Positions 1-11,664 of a stretch of DNA of 64,000 nucleotides are shown one piece after another. Position 1 is the first letter of the stretch; every line of letters begins with the position of its first letter. The position numbers and the translations under genes were made by a program. The notes below the pieces were generated by a model that made no database searches, was not told where the DNA came from, and saw only the letters and a list, made by a program, of their open reading frames with translations. This DNA is from Capillidium heterosporum (Eukaryota > Entomophthoromycota > Entomophthoromycetes > Entomophthorales > Capillidiaceae), in assembly GCA_016630905.1 (NCBI GenBank), contig WBMQ01000002.1:186001-250000 (forward strand), given 5' to 3'.

Positions 1-229
1 ATGCACTTCCTATTATTTATATCATTATCTTTAGCCTAATGGCTTTAGTTCTCAACACATTGCCTTCAGGTCTAGCCAACTGTTTGCTCGGGAAAAACTT
101 TAGGTGTTCAATATGAATAACTTCCTAATACACTACATCTGTATCTCAGAGTGGATGGAAAAGTCTTGCAAGCCTGGTACCGTATGCTCCCAAAGAGATA
201 TCTCAATTGTATGCACCCTACCCAATTAA
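1..229 (+). pseudogene. CBM19-like copy 1, decayed
   Basis: Begins at the window edge with MHFLLFISLSLA followed by a stop, the start type of the family. The N-terminal half carries stops. The C-terminal half is recognisable in another frame: a W four residues before Cys4, then KSCKPGTVCSQRD and a last Cys eight residues on, ending at TAA 227-229. At least one frameshift plus stop codons make it non-functional. The real start could lie before the window. Confidence 0.6.
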
Positions 230-1717
230 AAGTTGAATTGAAGAGACTATGGTGATAAAACTATCTACATAAATCCTATTTGAATTTGTTGTAAATTTGG
301 ATCAAATACACGATTTTTTAGATATTCACCTATAATGCAGGTATACTATTCCATTTTTCAACGTCTGACAGCCATACCGAAAGAAACTAACGAAGCTAAT
401 GATTCTCCCTAGAGCCCAAATCTAATGACAAATAAAGCTTGAGAGTCAATGAAGATTTCAAGATGGAAGATAGCTTCAATAATGAGGTCTGTAGGGCTGA
501 AATACAACAATTTCGACATTTTGATGTCATCACATTCAACTAAAGAAAATTACTAGTTATCAAAACAGTTTCAGCTATAAAATATCTTTCCCTTGTTGAT
601 TGGATTCGATAACGAGTTACAATGCGAAGAATCTTTGAGCTAGAGAGACCTACCAAGATAATTCTATTCCTGCATTTTCTACAAATAATTCACCATAAAC
701 AAGCACTTTTGCCTTTTACTATCACCATGCTATCGAATCGGCCCGCTCTTAGTGATAGAATTTAAGAGCAAAACCACAAACTAAACCAATTAAAATTTAC
801 AGATAAAGCTGAGCTACAAATTCTTGTATTGAGCTGCTATTTAGAGATTTGTAGAAGGTATATATCGAATTTCGTTGTGTAAATTACACCACCATTTGTA
901 TATCAACTATATAAAATCGGCACAAACTAATAAATTTAGAGATCCAGCTACAAAGTCCAGTTTCCAACTTTTTATAATTAAATTTAGCCGCAGCACGCTT
1001 ACTAAAACGTATCCCATAGGAATCCTTGCACCAACTGAAAGTCCCAAACCTATAGGAACTTTAAATGTAGGCTGCAAAATAAGTACCACATGGCAATTCT
1101 ACTGTAAGCTTCAGCCCTCAACATAAAATTGACGTCTTGGACCATGTGATCCAAGCCTAGGTACTTTTTTATATAAAAATGTCCATAAATGGCTAGCATT
1201 GAGTTACATCTTCATAAAAGCATTGAAAACCTGTAGAATTAGTTAGATATAGCCTCAAAGTCAGAAAATATATGGCACATGTACTCAAATAAATTTGAAC
1301 TTTACCATTGTAGATTTAGATATACTTGATTGCAACTCCACAGCTGTCTTTTAGCGATGTTTCTAAAGATGCAGAAATCTAATATAGGGAATTGTCCTTC
1401 ATATAGATACTCTACGCTCTTGATTTGAACTATCAGTCCAATTCACTTCAAGCTCATCTAAGCTTATCAAACCATTAATTTGAAACCAAGTAGACCAATT
1501 TGCCCGACAATAATAAAGGTGCTTACTAAGTAAGGAAGTCTACATCCATCAAATACCAAAATATGCAAGCATTTCAAAAGTTTAAGTTGGATTACGAGAT
1601 CAACCGAACAAATTAATTAGATATACGAGGGATAAAAAATGCTTGGATATATAAAATGGTATAAATACCTTGTGCGTACAACTACTTTCTGAAATATAAA
1701 AAAGACTATTCATCGAT
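230..1717. other. AT-rich spacer, no supported gene
   Basis: Array spacer. The only ORF of any length (875-1126 +) has no signal peptide, no cysteine pattern and an antisense partner, so I do not call it. The last 60 bases hold the TATA region of the next gene. Confidence 0.6.
1660..1667 (+). promoter_or_regulatory. TATA box of the 1718 gene
   Basis: TATAAATA lies 58 bases before the ATG, preceded by a second TATA-like stretch at 1648-1655. A TATA element about 50-60 bases before the start recurs at other copies of the family. Confidence 0.45.
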
Positions 1718-1939
1718 ATGCAGTTCAAAACCTTATCTATCGTCCTCCTCTCCACCTTTTCAACTTTAACTCAAAGTTCATCTGTTGAAAACAAAAACTT
1801 ATGCACTGAGAATGCCTATCGATGCGCTAAGGCCAATGGTTCTGGCTTCGAACGTTGTACTTACGGCGAGTGGGTCACAGCCAGTTGTCCCCAAGGTTCC
1901 ACCTGCCAGCAACGTGGTACTGGCGTCGACTGTGCTTAA
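1718..1939 (+). CDS. Small secreted six-cysteine protein, CBM19-like (intact copy 2)
   Basis: 73 residues, no intron. Residues 1-19 are a hydrophobic signal peptide, so the product is probably secreted. The mature part has Cys29, 36, 47, 57, 63 and 72 (spacing 6-10-9-5-8), with GEW at 50-52 and CPQG at 57-60, matching the look of fungal CBM19 chitin-binding modules. There is no catalytic domain: it would be a stand-alone binding module, perhaps for chitin in the fungal wall or a host cuticle. TATA sits 58 bases upstream. It is one of only two intact members of the array, so it is probably expressed. Family resemblance is by cysteine and GxW pattern; a generic effector fold is the alternative. 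Confidence 0.75.
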   Translation: MQFKTLSIVLLSTFSTLTQSSSVENKNLCTENAYRCAKANGSGFERCTYGEWVTASCPQGSTCQQRGTGVDCA

Positions 1940-3349
1940 ATTTCATTAAACCTCAATTGGCATCGATACTTTTAGTCAAAGTAAATTTTTGCTTTATACA
2001 CTTTTTATTTTATAATACAGGCTAAGCTATATATTTCAAATACATATATATGCTTCTATAGTAAGATGGATATGTTATCAACCTCAGTCGAAAAATTTTG
2101 AATATTGTGTTTGATTTACAGGTGAAAGAAGGTATACAGTGAACTTATTATAGGAACAACATACAACCCTCTGTAACCAAAACTTTATTTTAAGCTGGAG
2201 AGTTGGTCCAATATTTGAAAACAAAGAGTTTTAAATCAGAATCCTTAGATTATCAAGAACCTAGAGTTTCGTAAGTACTGTAGTAATATATACTAAAGCT
2301 AAAAAACTACGATAGTAAATCAATTATTAGATAATACTATATCTTCAAAGCTTAAATACATATCTTTATTTGAACCTTTTGACATCTGAATTAACAGATT
2401 GCTCTTTTACATATAATTTATACGATACCATCTTTAGACCTTCTACCTACTTTTCCTATAAATTCGTTAAACATTGATGTATAGAGAAACTGAATAAAGG
2501 CAGTAGTAGAAAATAAGTTGAAGGACAAATTGTAATTTATCAATCTTTCACTATAATTTCTATCAATTTAGCTACACCTTACTTATTGAACTTTTATCTC
2601 ATAGTAAATGTCATAAAAAATATTAAATATTCTCTTATGATGAGTAATCACTGTAAACCAATTCTATAGATTTAATAATGATGTCAATCTATAGTTAACC
2701 TATTTAGAGACTTACAATAGGCTGAGGTTTTAATTTTACTAAGTTTCTAGGTTAACAGTATTGCAAAAGTTAACCTATAATCGTCAAGTACCAAGCTTTA
2801 AATGCATAGGATCCAAGTATAGGTAGATAATTTTAAAGAAAACACTATTATAAGTTAGAAAAGCTTCTTCAGGTATTGAGACAAATGTAGGATGTAAGAT
2901 TGAATGTTAACTATACCCAAAAACACTAATCTTCGGAAATAGGTAAGTTTGGCATTTGAAACGAGGAACACCTAGCATATTTACTTGGTCAAGTTAAAAC
3001 TTTATTTTATTTTCTGGAGTAAAAGCTAATGGTAACGCCACAGCAAACTTGGTGCATTATTTTTAAACATTGATAAATATAACTTACAGGAGATCTTTAA
3101 AAGTCCTGGGTTACTTGGATCTGAATTACAAGTCTGATTCCTTGAAATGAACTTGGAATAATTAGTATCAAATTGATGCCCGTAAAGTTTTAGATTTGAA
3201 GTACCTACTAAATTGGTAGATATTCTATCAGTGCCAGATGTTACAACGGTTCTACAATTTTGGGTTGGATTTAGGTATCCAATAAAAGGATAAATAGATT
3301 GAAAACAGCATAAAAAATAGTGACAGACATCAAATTTTCATCAACCAAT
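1940..3349. other. AT-rich spacer, no supported gene
   Basis: Array spacer of about 1.4 kb. I found no further copy with the six-cysteine spacing and no RNA gene. Confidence 0.5.
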
Positions 3350-3558
3350 ATGCATTTTAAAGCTCTTTTCATTCTATTATTTTCAATCTAAAGTCAAGCC
3401 CAACAATATGTTGATACCTGCAAGGAGGAGCTTATTGTTGCAAAATTTTATATAAATATTATTACAAACATTGCATAAATGGCGCATTGGTCAGTGCTAA
3501 ATGTCGTGATTCACTATACTTCTAGAACAATGACAGCATTGTATGTGATTTTGATTAA
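3350..3558 (+). pseudogene. CBM19-like copy 3, decayed
   Basis: ATG followed by MHFKALFILLFSI, then a TAA inside the signal peptide. Reading on in the same frame gives DTCKEE with the first Cys. The frame then shifts and gives YCCK, KHCINGALVSAKC and a final VC at 3544 before TAA 3556-3558. The order Cys, W-equivalent, Cys, Cys is preserved, with one further in-frame TAG. Confidence 0.65.
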
Positions 3559-4475
3559 ATAGTTTAGTTTTTGTTATTAGCTGTACCAAATTTCAAAAGA
3601 TAGGCCTACATTGTAGTATGTGGAGTGTTTGAAAAATAGTATATGGACTATAAATATAAAATAGTTATGGTTAAGTTGCGGATACCATTCAATAGAATTT
3701 GAAGACTTGATCACACTTACAGGATTGGTAATCGCTGATTTAGGTATAGCTTAGTTGATAGACTATATTTCCGCCTTTTTATATTGCTACTGCTTCACTA
3801 ACCCATGCTTTCGCACACAAATTAAGATAGGTTTAAATCTAAGCTAAGTTACCGATGCAATGGGAGGGGAGTAGTAAGTTTCACTTTTAGATATGCCATA
3901 GTTAGAGTCAGTAATAAAAATGATAATACTAGAGTCTCTACTATCAGTAAGTTCGTATATCGATATAATGGCAATTGTAGGATGAAAGAATAAATTTTAC
4001 AAACCTAAATACCTTTGAACTTTATACAGAACCTAGCTTTAGTTCTTGAGCTGACGGTATCATATATAAAAAGTTTATCCGACAAAGCATCTTAAGCCGA
4101 TACTGACCTATGAAATAACTTGTAGAAATATAGCTATATTGAGTGATAACTTGGCTTATAAATTCAAGTTCTTGGAATAAATTAAAGTTTGTGGAGCAAG
4201 ATATAGGCACATATGGTAAAACTTTATCGACATCCAATCTCCTAAGGTATTATGAGGTCTAGTCTAGAAAGCCATCCTAGCCAAAAGCTTTTGAACATTC
4301 AGCTCTCAACCGCAAATCCAACATCTTCAGCCTCAGCTAAAGAGTTTTAAGTTAGTTTATATCAGAGTCAAATAGGTAAGCCTGCTAAACCCGAAGCTTC
4401 ATTTGAAAAATATATCATCAACAGTTTAATAACTGGTATTCAAAAATGGGGTTATTTTTAGTAATACTCTATCAA

Positions 4476-4500
4476 CATGGATAGAAAAGTAATATGTATA
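4476..4500 (+). promoter_or_regulatory. Duplicated promoter block of copy 4
   Basis: CATGGATAGAAAAGTAATAT followed by GTATA lies 50 bases before the ATG of copy 4. It is nearly identical to 5804-5828 before the intact copy at 5880, showing that promoter and gene were duplicated together. Confidence 0.5.
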
Positions 4501-4549
4501 TCGACTAGATGGCAGTTACTTTTCCAATAAACCAATCTACTCAATTGAT

Positions 4550-4749
4550 ATGCACTTCTAAACCTTTAGCTTTGTGCTATTTTCTAGCTTATTTGCTTTA
4601 GCTTCCACAGTCTATATAGAAGGAAGTGGCCATTACTAGGAGACTGAAGTAAGCAACTTATATTCCATCTGTAACATAGGACAATGGGTTGATTTAAAAT
4701 ATCTTATCAACAGTATGTGCTAAAAAAGGCACACATATCCATTATGACT
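4550..4749 (+). pseudogene. CBM19-like copy 4, decayed, stop at codon 4
   Basis: Starts ATG CAC TTC TAA: the fourth codon is TAA where related copies have CAA/CAG (Gln). After it one frame stays readable through a signal-like stretch (FVLFSSLFALAS) and CNIGQWVDLKYLINSMC, with further stops. Its promoter (4476-4500) matches that of the intact copy at 5880, so this is a dead sister of that gene. Confidence 0.65.
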
Positions 4750-5803
4750 AGGCTCAGTGGTTTTATTTGGAAGCCATCTTATATTTTTAATATTATTTAA
4801 GATATACATATGAGTTTGGATAGTATAGTATGGAAGTAGATTCAAGTTAACAAGTTTTGTAAAGCGAACGTTGCTTTTGAGGGTCGTAGAAGTTCAACTC
4901 AGTACGTTCAAGTATACGTACTCAGCATTTTTCAGATTACCACATTTATATTTAATACCTACAATTTAAGATAGATTTATGGTGAGACTAGATCATAAGC
5001 GCAATTGAGAAGTGATACCACTTTTATATCGATCATAGGTAGATTCAGCGATAGTAGTGATAGCTTTGATCTTTTCTACCACTACATCAGTAGATATATG
5101 TGGTGCTAGTTGTAGGACGAGTGAGAAGAGCTACAGACCAAACTTAATTATAACCCTTCACTACCAGAGATCTATAATAAATCTAGCAAATAATAATTCC
5201 TCAGCAAATAAATGTTTGAAGTTTTCGTTTCAATTGAATTTTGGAGAAATACAGTCGATCTTTCAGCTGCCTGATAGCTAAAAGATATGTCTTTTACAAA
5301 GCTCCGACTTGATTCTTGGCTAAACGTACTCCATGCGAAACATCTGCCTGATAGAATGACTTTAGCTGATGACAAATTACTAAATAAATCGTAGGGATGG
5401 GATTGTATTGAGCGCCAACTTGGCTTGAAAATTCGAATTCATGGAATAAGTTGAAGAATGATAAGATGAGGGGTAAACATAGGTATTAAAATTCAATTGA
5501 AATCAGATCACTGTAGACTTGTCATGGGTCGGTGGCGACGGTAAAACTCCATTGACACCCAAACCCCTAAGGTACTGTGAAGTACAGTCTAGAAAGAATT
5601 TCCCGGCCAGAGACTTAGAGCATTTTATCCCCAATTATTAATCTAACTTACTCCAACTGCTGTTAAAGAAATCTAAGTTATTACGCATCGGATCAGAACA
5701 AGTAAACCTGCTAAACTTTGAAGTATCGCTTAAAAGGTCTATATGCACCTACAGCTCGATAATAGGTTCAAAAGAGGTGCTAAGTTTAGCCATTCCTTAT
5801 CCA

Positions 5804-5828
5804 CATGGATGTAAAAAGTAGTATATAT
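5804..5828 (+). promoter_or_regulatory. Promoter block and TATA box of the 5880 gene
   Basis: CATGGATGTAAAAAGTAGTA followed by TATAT, about 50 bases before the ATG. It matches the block before copy 4 with few substitutions. The TATATA stretch is the likely TATA box. Confidence 0.5.
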
Positions 5829-5879
5829 ACAGGTTGAATGGCAAGGATCTCTTCAACTTGAAAAAATAAGACAACTGCT

Positions 5880-6110
5880 ATGTACTTTCAAAACTTCAGC
5901 CTCATGCTACTTGCCAGTCTAGTGACCTTCGTCATCAGTCAACCAGCTTCAGCTCAATCGGACTGCGTAGATGGAACCAGTGTCTGCCAGAACCCAGAGG
6001 TAAACGGTAGCTATTCCAAATGTAATCAAGGGACATGGACCTACTTGAAGTGTCCTTCCAAACTGGTATGTTATCAACAAGGCACCCGTACACGTTGCGG
6101 GCAGCCTTAG
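5880..6110 (+). CDS. Small secreted six-cysteine protein, CBM19-like (intact copy 5)
   Basis: 76 residues, no intron. Residues 1-25 form a signal peptide (MYFQNFSLMLLASL, ending near ASA-Q). The mature chain has six cysteines with spacing 6-11-9-5-8, one residue longer than other copies between Cys2 and Cys3. QGTW follows Cys3, CPSKLVC holds Cys4-Cys5, and the chain ends RCGQP. Its promoter is a duplicate of that of the dead copy at 4550. With the 1718 gene it is the only array member with an unbroken frame from ATG to stop. Likely a secreted chitin-binding-like module; no function can be shown from sequence alone. Confidence 0.75.
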   Translation: MYFQNFSLMLLASLVTFVISQPASAQSDCVDGTSVCQNPEVNGSYSKCNQGTWTYLKCPSKLVCYQQGTRTRCGQP

Positions 6111-6839
6111 TAGTTTGAATTGGACGTTTTTTATGCAATAAATATTTTACTTGAACTTGTTTTTAATTTATATAGTAAATTTAGGCAGCAGAGTGTAGTA
6201 GTATGTACTTTTGTATAAAATACTTTTGAAAAATTGCTTCATATTAAAGGCTGTAGAGTACTATGGATGCAACCCATGGCTTGTAAATCCAACCAAATCC
6301 AACAAAACAAACCATGCCTTTTGAGCTAGTTTATTTAAGATGTTAGGTAGTACCTGCAAGGCCGGGAACCACCCATTTAAACATCATTTTCCTGCGCGCT
6401 ATGCACAAATCTCTCTCTATAGCTATTACAAGCTACACTATAGCCGGCTGTACGCAATAACAAAGCTATGGTGTAAGTTAGGAAAGGAGCAATATTAATT
6501 GGAAAGAACAGTCGTCCCCAATCCAGCTAACTTTGATGAAGATATTCAAATCTAAAACTTTGAAATATCAAGTTATAAAAGGAACCGATATCAATATTAA
6601 AATTTTGGTGATTTCTGCACCATAAATAGTTAAAAAGGTGGATGGGTATAGTCTATTGGAGATTTTGCAATAAACTTCATTGCTAGGATTACAATTTCCA
6701 GATCGTATAGCTTTGTATCAATTTCATGTAATATGGTCTCTAATGTGAAGTAAACTATTATCTACTTACAATAGTAAAGATGGGGTACTGTTGAAATGTT
6801 TATCAACTTTCCATCTTATAACCCAACTGTCTACAAAAA

Positions 6840-7050
6840 TAAAGGCTGCGATAAAAAACCCGATCTTCATAAGTAAATCTTGATAGTAACATAAAGAGGA
6901 AGTGACGGACACTGCCTCAGTATTTTAAACGATGCTTATCAATATGTATATTAAACCAACCTCCAGCAGTGCAAGGATATCAATTGACTGGCTCAATTGT
7001 GTGCAGGTGCTATAGTATGTAAATATGAAGGAGACTTTAAGATCCTCCGT
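6840..7050 (+). pseudogene. CBM19-like copy 6, heavily decayed
   Basis: No good start is visible. From 6913 one frame gives HCLSILNDAY, then after a stop QQC (TGC 6970), CAGAIVC (TGT 7000 and 7018) and KYEGDFK, with exact x9 and x5 spacing between the last three cysteines. Cys2 reads Tyr (TAT) and Cys6 reads Leu. Two in-frame stops. Boundaries are approximate. Confidence 0.4.
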
Positions 7051-7585
7051 AGCTATCTCTAGTAGGTTAAGTTTCTAAGTTAAGCTTCAATATATTTTTA
7101 TCGATGTACTTTTTGAAATGGACTTCTCAGTTTAAACCATAGTAGAAGCAGATGAGAAAAGTAATGGTTGACTGGAGATATTTATTGAATTTTTTGTCAA
7201 GCTCTATTTGGAAGTAGTATAGGATAGGAACAACAGTATGGCAAAAAGCTTGTAGGGTTAGTTTGACCTTTTTATAGCTGTAGAGAATTATATTCGGACC
7301 TATCATAAAGCTAGATCTCCAAACTGCTTTAGGCTGTTACTTTGGTCCTAACTGTGGGTTCAGTAAAATCTGCTCTGTTATAGAAGTGTAGGACTAGTAG
7401 TTTGGACTTGAACGTCATTTATCATCATTAATTGGAATACAACCTAACTCCGTATATATTTACTCATAGCTACGATTATTAGAGCTCGTTTGTAGTGAAT
7501 TTGACTTAACCCAAAAGTCAAAAGGTAAATATTATAGTTTATACAGATCAATTATTAAAAACTTGTGAAAGAAAATACCCTTAAC

Positions 7586-7790
7586 ATGAACTTCAAATCA
7601 CCTTTGCTTATATTTTTATATACCTTACCGGCCTTAGTTAGTATTTTACTATTTATATCTGTCGAGACCTGTATAAAAGACAATAAATCTTATTGCTAAT
7701 ACAGATACTAAGTACTATCACAGGTGTACTGGTGGTATTTGAGTAAATATTCATATTTTTCTAATTATATACGTTGTTACTGATAGGTGG
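7586..7790 (+). pseudogene. CBM19-like copy 7, decayed
   Basis: ATG and a hydrophobic leader (MNFKSPLLIFLYTLPALVS), then ETCIKDNKSYC with the exact Cys1-x6-Cys2 spacing, then TAA. The next part, YYHRCTGG, is in another frame and keeps the aromatic-x2-Cys-xx-G signature of the Cys3 region. The C-terminal third is not recognisable. Confidence 0.55.
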
Positions 7791-8825
7791 TAGTTGTGAG
7801 TACCCTAAAACTGCTCAAATTGGATGCCTCTGGCTCTAATAGAACTTTATTTAGTTTAAATTAGTTTTAAATATATAAATTGTATCATTAGTGAGATATT
7901 GTAGTGTCATATTAGGTTCAAAAGACTACATAGTCAGGCTTTTTTTAAAATTGTAGGAAGTGGTCCTAGTTTTATCCAGATCTACATCTTTAGTCTTTTA
8001 GACTGCAACTTCCATCGAATTTCATGTTATAAGTTAAATTTTACTCAAGCAAAAGGAAAAGTAATTGCTACCTTTTGTAGATACTAGTAAACCTGCTCAA
8101 AACCAGTAGCTTCAGATTATATTATCGATAGGTCCTTAAATCGAAATAGGGGCAATTACATACTAAAGAGTTAGCTAGAAGTTAAACTGGAAACTGCCTA
8201 TATATAAAGCTTAGCTAATATTCTTTGTTTGAACCGTAACTTATATATGATTTTTACTCGATAAAACAATTAGACTAGGCAATAACCTCAAATATAAGCT
8301 ATAAAATATATGCCATATTATTATCATATGTCAAATTTTAACTTGTAGGATCCAAGTTTAGGTAGCTTTTGTTGCAATTCTATTTGCTTAGATCGATTTA
8401 TAGCTTTGCACAAGGATTTAAACTTGAAAATAGGTTGAAAGACAGTTTTAATGAGATAGATGGAGCCCATGTATATATAAAAGAGGAGCTTCGTCTTTGT
8501 AGGGTTCACTTCAATTTAGTGTGAATAGCTGGAATTCCTTATCGTACAGCTCTTCAAAATGTTGAAAAGGGTAGCCTTAAGCTATTCCACTCCTAATTAT
8601 CATTTCAACACATCTCAGTAGAAATAGTTTAAAATTTCTGAAAGCCATGATCGCTAATCGTGTAAGTTGAAGCATCACCTAAAACCAAATATTTACCCAT
8701 GGCCCGATAATTAATAATTCTAAAGTAGCATTAAATTTCAATATCTCACATATGTATCGAGATACAAATTAGAATATATACATGATAGAAGGCTCAAAAA
8801 TCTTTACCAAAGACAATTTATCGGC

Positions 8826-9055
8826 ATGTGCTTTCAACTACTTTGGCTCTTACTATTTCTTTTACTTGCTTTAGTTGTCAGTCACCTACCGATCCATCCA
8901 AATGTATAAATGGAAAGTTCAAATGTAGTTCATTGGGAAGTCAGTTTATTTTACTATGCACGAATAGTGTCTGGCTTAAACAGAACTGCCTTCCTGGAAT
9001 CATATGTGTACAGCATGTCTACAATACCCAATGCACTAAGCCAAAGCTTTCTTAA
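8826..9055 (+). pseudogene. CBM19-like copy 8, one frameshift in the signal peptide
   Basis: The start homologous to other copies is ATG 8826 (MCFQLLWLLLFLLLALVV), which runs into a stop. The mature part is intact in the frame two bases over: CINGKFKC, SVW, CLPGIIC and a final QC, spacing 6-10-9-5-8. No ATG precedes the mature part in its own frame; an upstream TAG closes it. A single indel near 8870 would join the halves. A GTG start at 8828 would give one open frame but not the family leader. The break is either recent or a sequencing error. Confidence 0.7.
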
Positions 9056-9751
9056 CTTTGATGGAATCTAGTACAATAAAATTTTTTAAAGAATCCGCTT
9101 TTGTACTTACTTTCACATCTATTTTCAATATTTAATAATATAAAATAGCAGATCACAGTACCAATCGATCTAGATGTTGTGTTATCTCATAAACTTTTCT
9201 ATCGAAAAAATTAATGAAATTTAACGTCTTTCCTAAAGCCTTACATTAGAAGACCTGCTGGATTTGTTATCTAAGTTAGGTCGAAAGATGTAGGTTAGCC
9301 TCCAAGGTGGGTGTTAGCTTTGGACAGTTGTAACACCAAGTCTTAAAGTCTTTTACTTCAATTTCGGGTTTTTTATTACAACAAAGACTAGCTCCAAAAC
9401 CACCATTTCTGCTTAAAATTGGTTTGTAGAGTTTGCTATGGTTAGGGTAGGTATCAAGTTAAGGGGTTTTAAAAAAGAGCTGTCTTAGAGGCATAGGTGC
9501 TATAAACCTAGCTCCATACAAATATATATCTTATTAGCCTAAGTTGAATTCAACTTTTTAGGTATAAAAAAGATTTTTATATAAGTATGAACATATAAGC
9601 TACTGCACATCGTGGATATAAACCTTAAAAGGCTATATATCATTAAGCTAGAACTGGTCACCCCACCAACAAGTAAATATATAAAATATATAATAAAGTG
9701 GGGGAAGTGCTTTTTCACAAGTTTTGTAAAGATAAGATCAAATAAAACTAC
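9056..9751. other. AT-rich spacer with promoter of copy 9
   Basis: No gene. A long TATA-rich stretch at 9676-9695 lies about 60-75 bases before the ATG at 9752. The opposing ORFs at 9539-9797 are shadows of low-complexity DNA. Confidence 0.5.
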
Positions 9752-9971
9752 ATGCACTCTCAGCTGCTTTGGCTTCTACTACTTTTCAGCTATATAATCC
9801 ATATCACCGGCTATGCGCCTTTACCTCCTGACTGCTACGAAGGAGAAGGCTACTGCAGTACCGAATTTAATCGGAGACTACTACATCTGTTTGAACCAAC
9901 GTTGGCATCCCAAAAGATGCCCAATTAAGACCAAATGTGTGGAACAAGACAACTTCGCACTCTGCCTATGA
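9752..9971 (+). pseudogene. CBM19-like copy 9, one frameshift between Cys2 and Cys3
   Basis: ATG 9752 opens a leader MHSQLLWLLLLFSYII, then PPDCYEGEGYC (Cys1-x6-Cys2) in the same frame. Around 9870-9875 the frame moves by one base, after which GDYYIC, RW, CPIKTKC and a last Cys follow with x9-x5-x8 spacing to TGA 9969-9971. Everything except this one indel is intact, so it is a very recent pseudogene or an assembly error. A polyadenylation-like AATAAA follows at about 10005. Confidence 0.7.
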
Positions 9972-10832
9972 TTCGACCATCACTGGAGTTTGATACTCCT
10001 TAATACAATAAAGTATCAGTGTACTTTTTTGATAGATTTTATATTCACTTTATATATATAAGTGATTAAATGATAGCTTCCATTGCCAGCCATTCTAAAC
10101 ATTGGGCTGTGATAGGAGCGCCCATATTGAAAGGAATCAATGAGATTAGTGACCCTTTCCTAAATTTTTATAGTAGAACGGTAGTCAAATTTACCCGATT
10201 CTCAGCTTTGCTGGAGGATACAACCAGTATTAGAATGTGCAGGTGAGTTTGAACGAAGCTGACACCAAGTGCTAAAGTCGTTGATTTCAACCCAAGGTAC
10301 CTATCGGTTACAAAACTATCAAACTATAAAAACATTTTTATTTATATAAAATATGTTAAGTGTTATAAAACAAGTCCTCAAGATGGAGAGATTATCAAAG
10401 GTGCGAGTATCTTTCGTTCATGAGGAAAAAATCATCCTGAAACTGATAACTCAAACCTTTTTAATACCAACATACAACCAACTTTGACAAGCTGGTAGTA
10501 TCTGAGTTAAGAAGTGGGCTACAAATAAATCTAGTTTTAGATTACATGTAAAGTTTGGTTACAGCTTTGCCATGGGATAAAACTATTACATTCCTAATCA
10601 TTAATTAATCTTCAACTGAAGTTTAGATTTTAAACAATTTCTCTGAAATGTAGTGCAGCTCATCAACATTCTAGAGCCGAAAGATCATTTAAGGGGATAT
10701 ATACCAATTTGAAGTGCAGAATCCAGTCTTACAAAAGTGTTATTGGATTTTTAATATCCCTCAAAAGTATAGATATATAAATGGGAATATATATAGGCAG
10801 GAATGATAACTTTTTAGAAAAAGCCAATCAAC
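9972..10832. other. AT-rich spacer with promoter of copy 10
   Basis: No gene seen. TATATAAAT-type sequences at about 10772-10795 precede copy 10. Confidence 0.5.
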
Positions 10833-11036
10833 ATGTACTTTTAACCACCTTTACTCCTAATAATTAGTTTAGCACTTCCAGAAGAAAATTGCATCGATGG
10901 AACCTACTGTTGAGTCGCACCGAGAAGTACTAGGTTTCTGAAATATCATCAAGGTATGTGGATCGAACGATTATGTGTCCTTGGCACTGTTTTTCAATCC
11001 CAGGGCTCCTCCATAGCATGTATTTTTTCAATATAA
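10833..11036 (+). pseudogene. CBM19-like copy 10, one frame with two stops
   Basis: Starts ATG TAC TTT TAA: like copy 4 the fourth codon is TAA where the intact 5880 gene has CAA. The rest stays in one frame to TAA 11034-11036: leader PPLLLIISLALP, then NCIDGTYC (Cys1-x6-Cys2), a TGA, GMW, LC and a final AC. Cys3 reads Tyr and Cys5 reads Phe. There is no frameshift, so it was inactivated by base substitutions. Confidence 0.7.
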
Positions 11037-11664
11037 GCTCAAGCTCTATGATAATTTGGTATAATAAAGTAGCTGTGTAAACACGCTTTTGAACTATTTT
11101 ATATTATATATATAATTATTCTTAAATGAAAGCATTTAACCTTATTAAATATAGTTTTATTAGAGAAACCGATGGGATCCGAAGTTAACAGTAAAGCTTT
11201 GTATTGGTAGTTAGAAGGGTTAGAAATGCAGAAAGTTTGGAAAACAGGTATATAGACTCAGCTTTGAAAGAAATCCTTTTCTTAATGTCATAAACTTTGA
11301 TTTTTTTAATTTCTAGCACTTATGATAGTCTAGCACCATATATATTCGGGATTGTATCTTATACTTTATTGTTGATCATACAGTAGCTGAAGGAAGTAAA
11401 ACTTTCAACAAGTACTTATATTGTACGTAGTTACATGTCTTACTGACACCTCGATACATGATGGAGGTTATTACAAATCAATTTTAAAGTAACTAGCAGC
11501 AGTCCCCATGTTATTTTTGCTTATTTCGAACTGTGGCAGCTACTTGAAATTAAATCCACCATTCTTTGCCCCTATAAATGCCTCTCCATATATTGAGTGT
11601 CTATATATGCTTTCAAGATATATAAGCTATAAAAGATACATATTTTCAAGGATCTAGCAAGTAG

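Noticed and set aside
875-1126. 83-residue ORF in the first spacer
   Set aside because: An antisense ORF of similar length overlaps it, and it has no leader, cysteine pattern or promoter.
8828-9055. Open frame starting at GTG as an intact secreted protein
   Set aside because: All sister copies start ATG with an MxFQ/MHSQ-like leader; here that ATG (8826) is in another frame, so a frameshift is the better reading.
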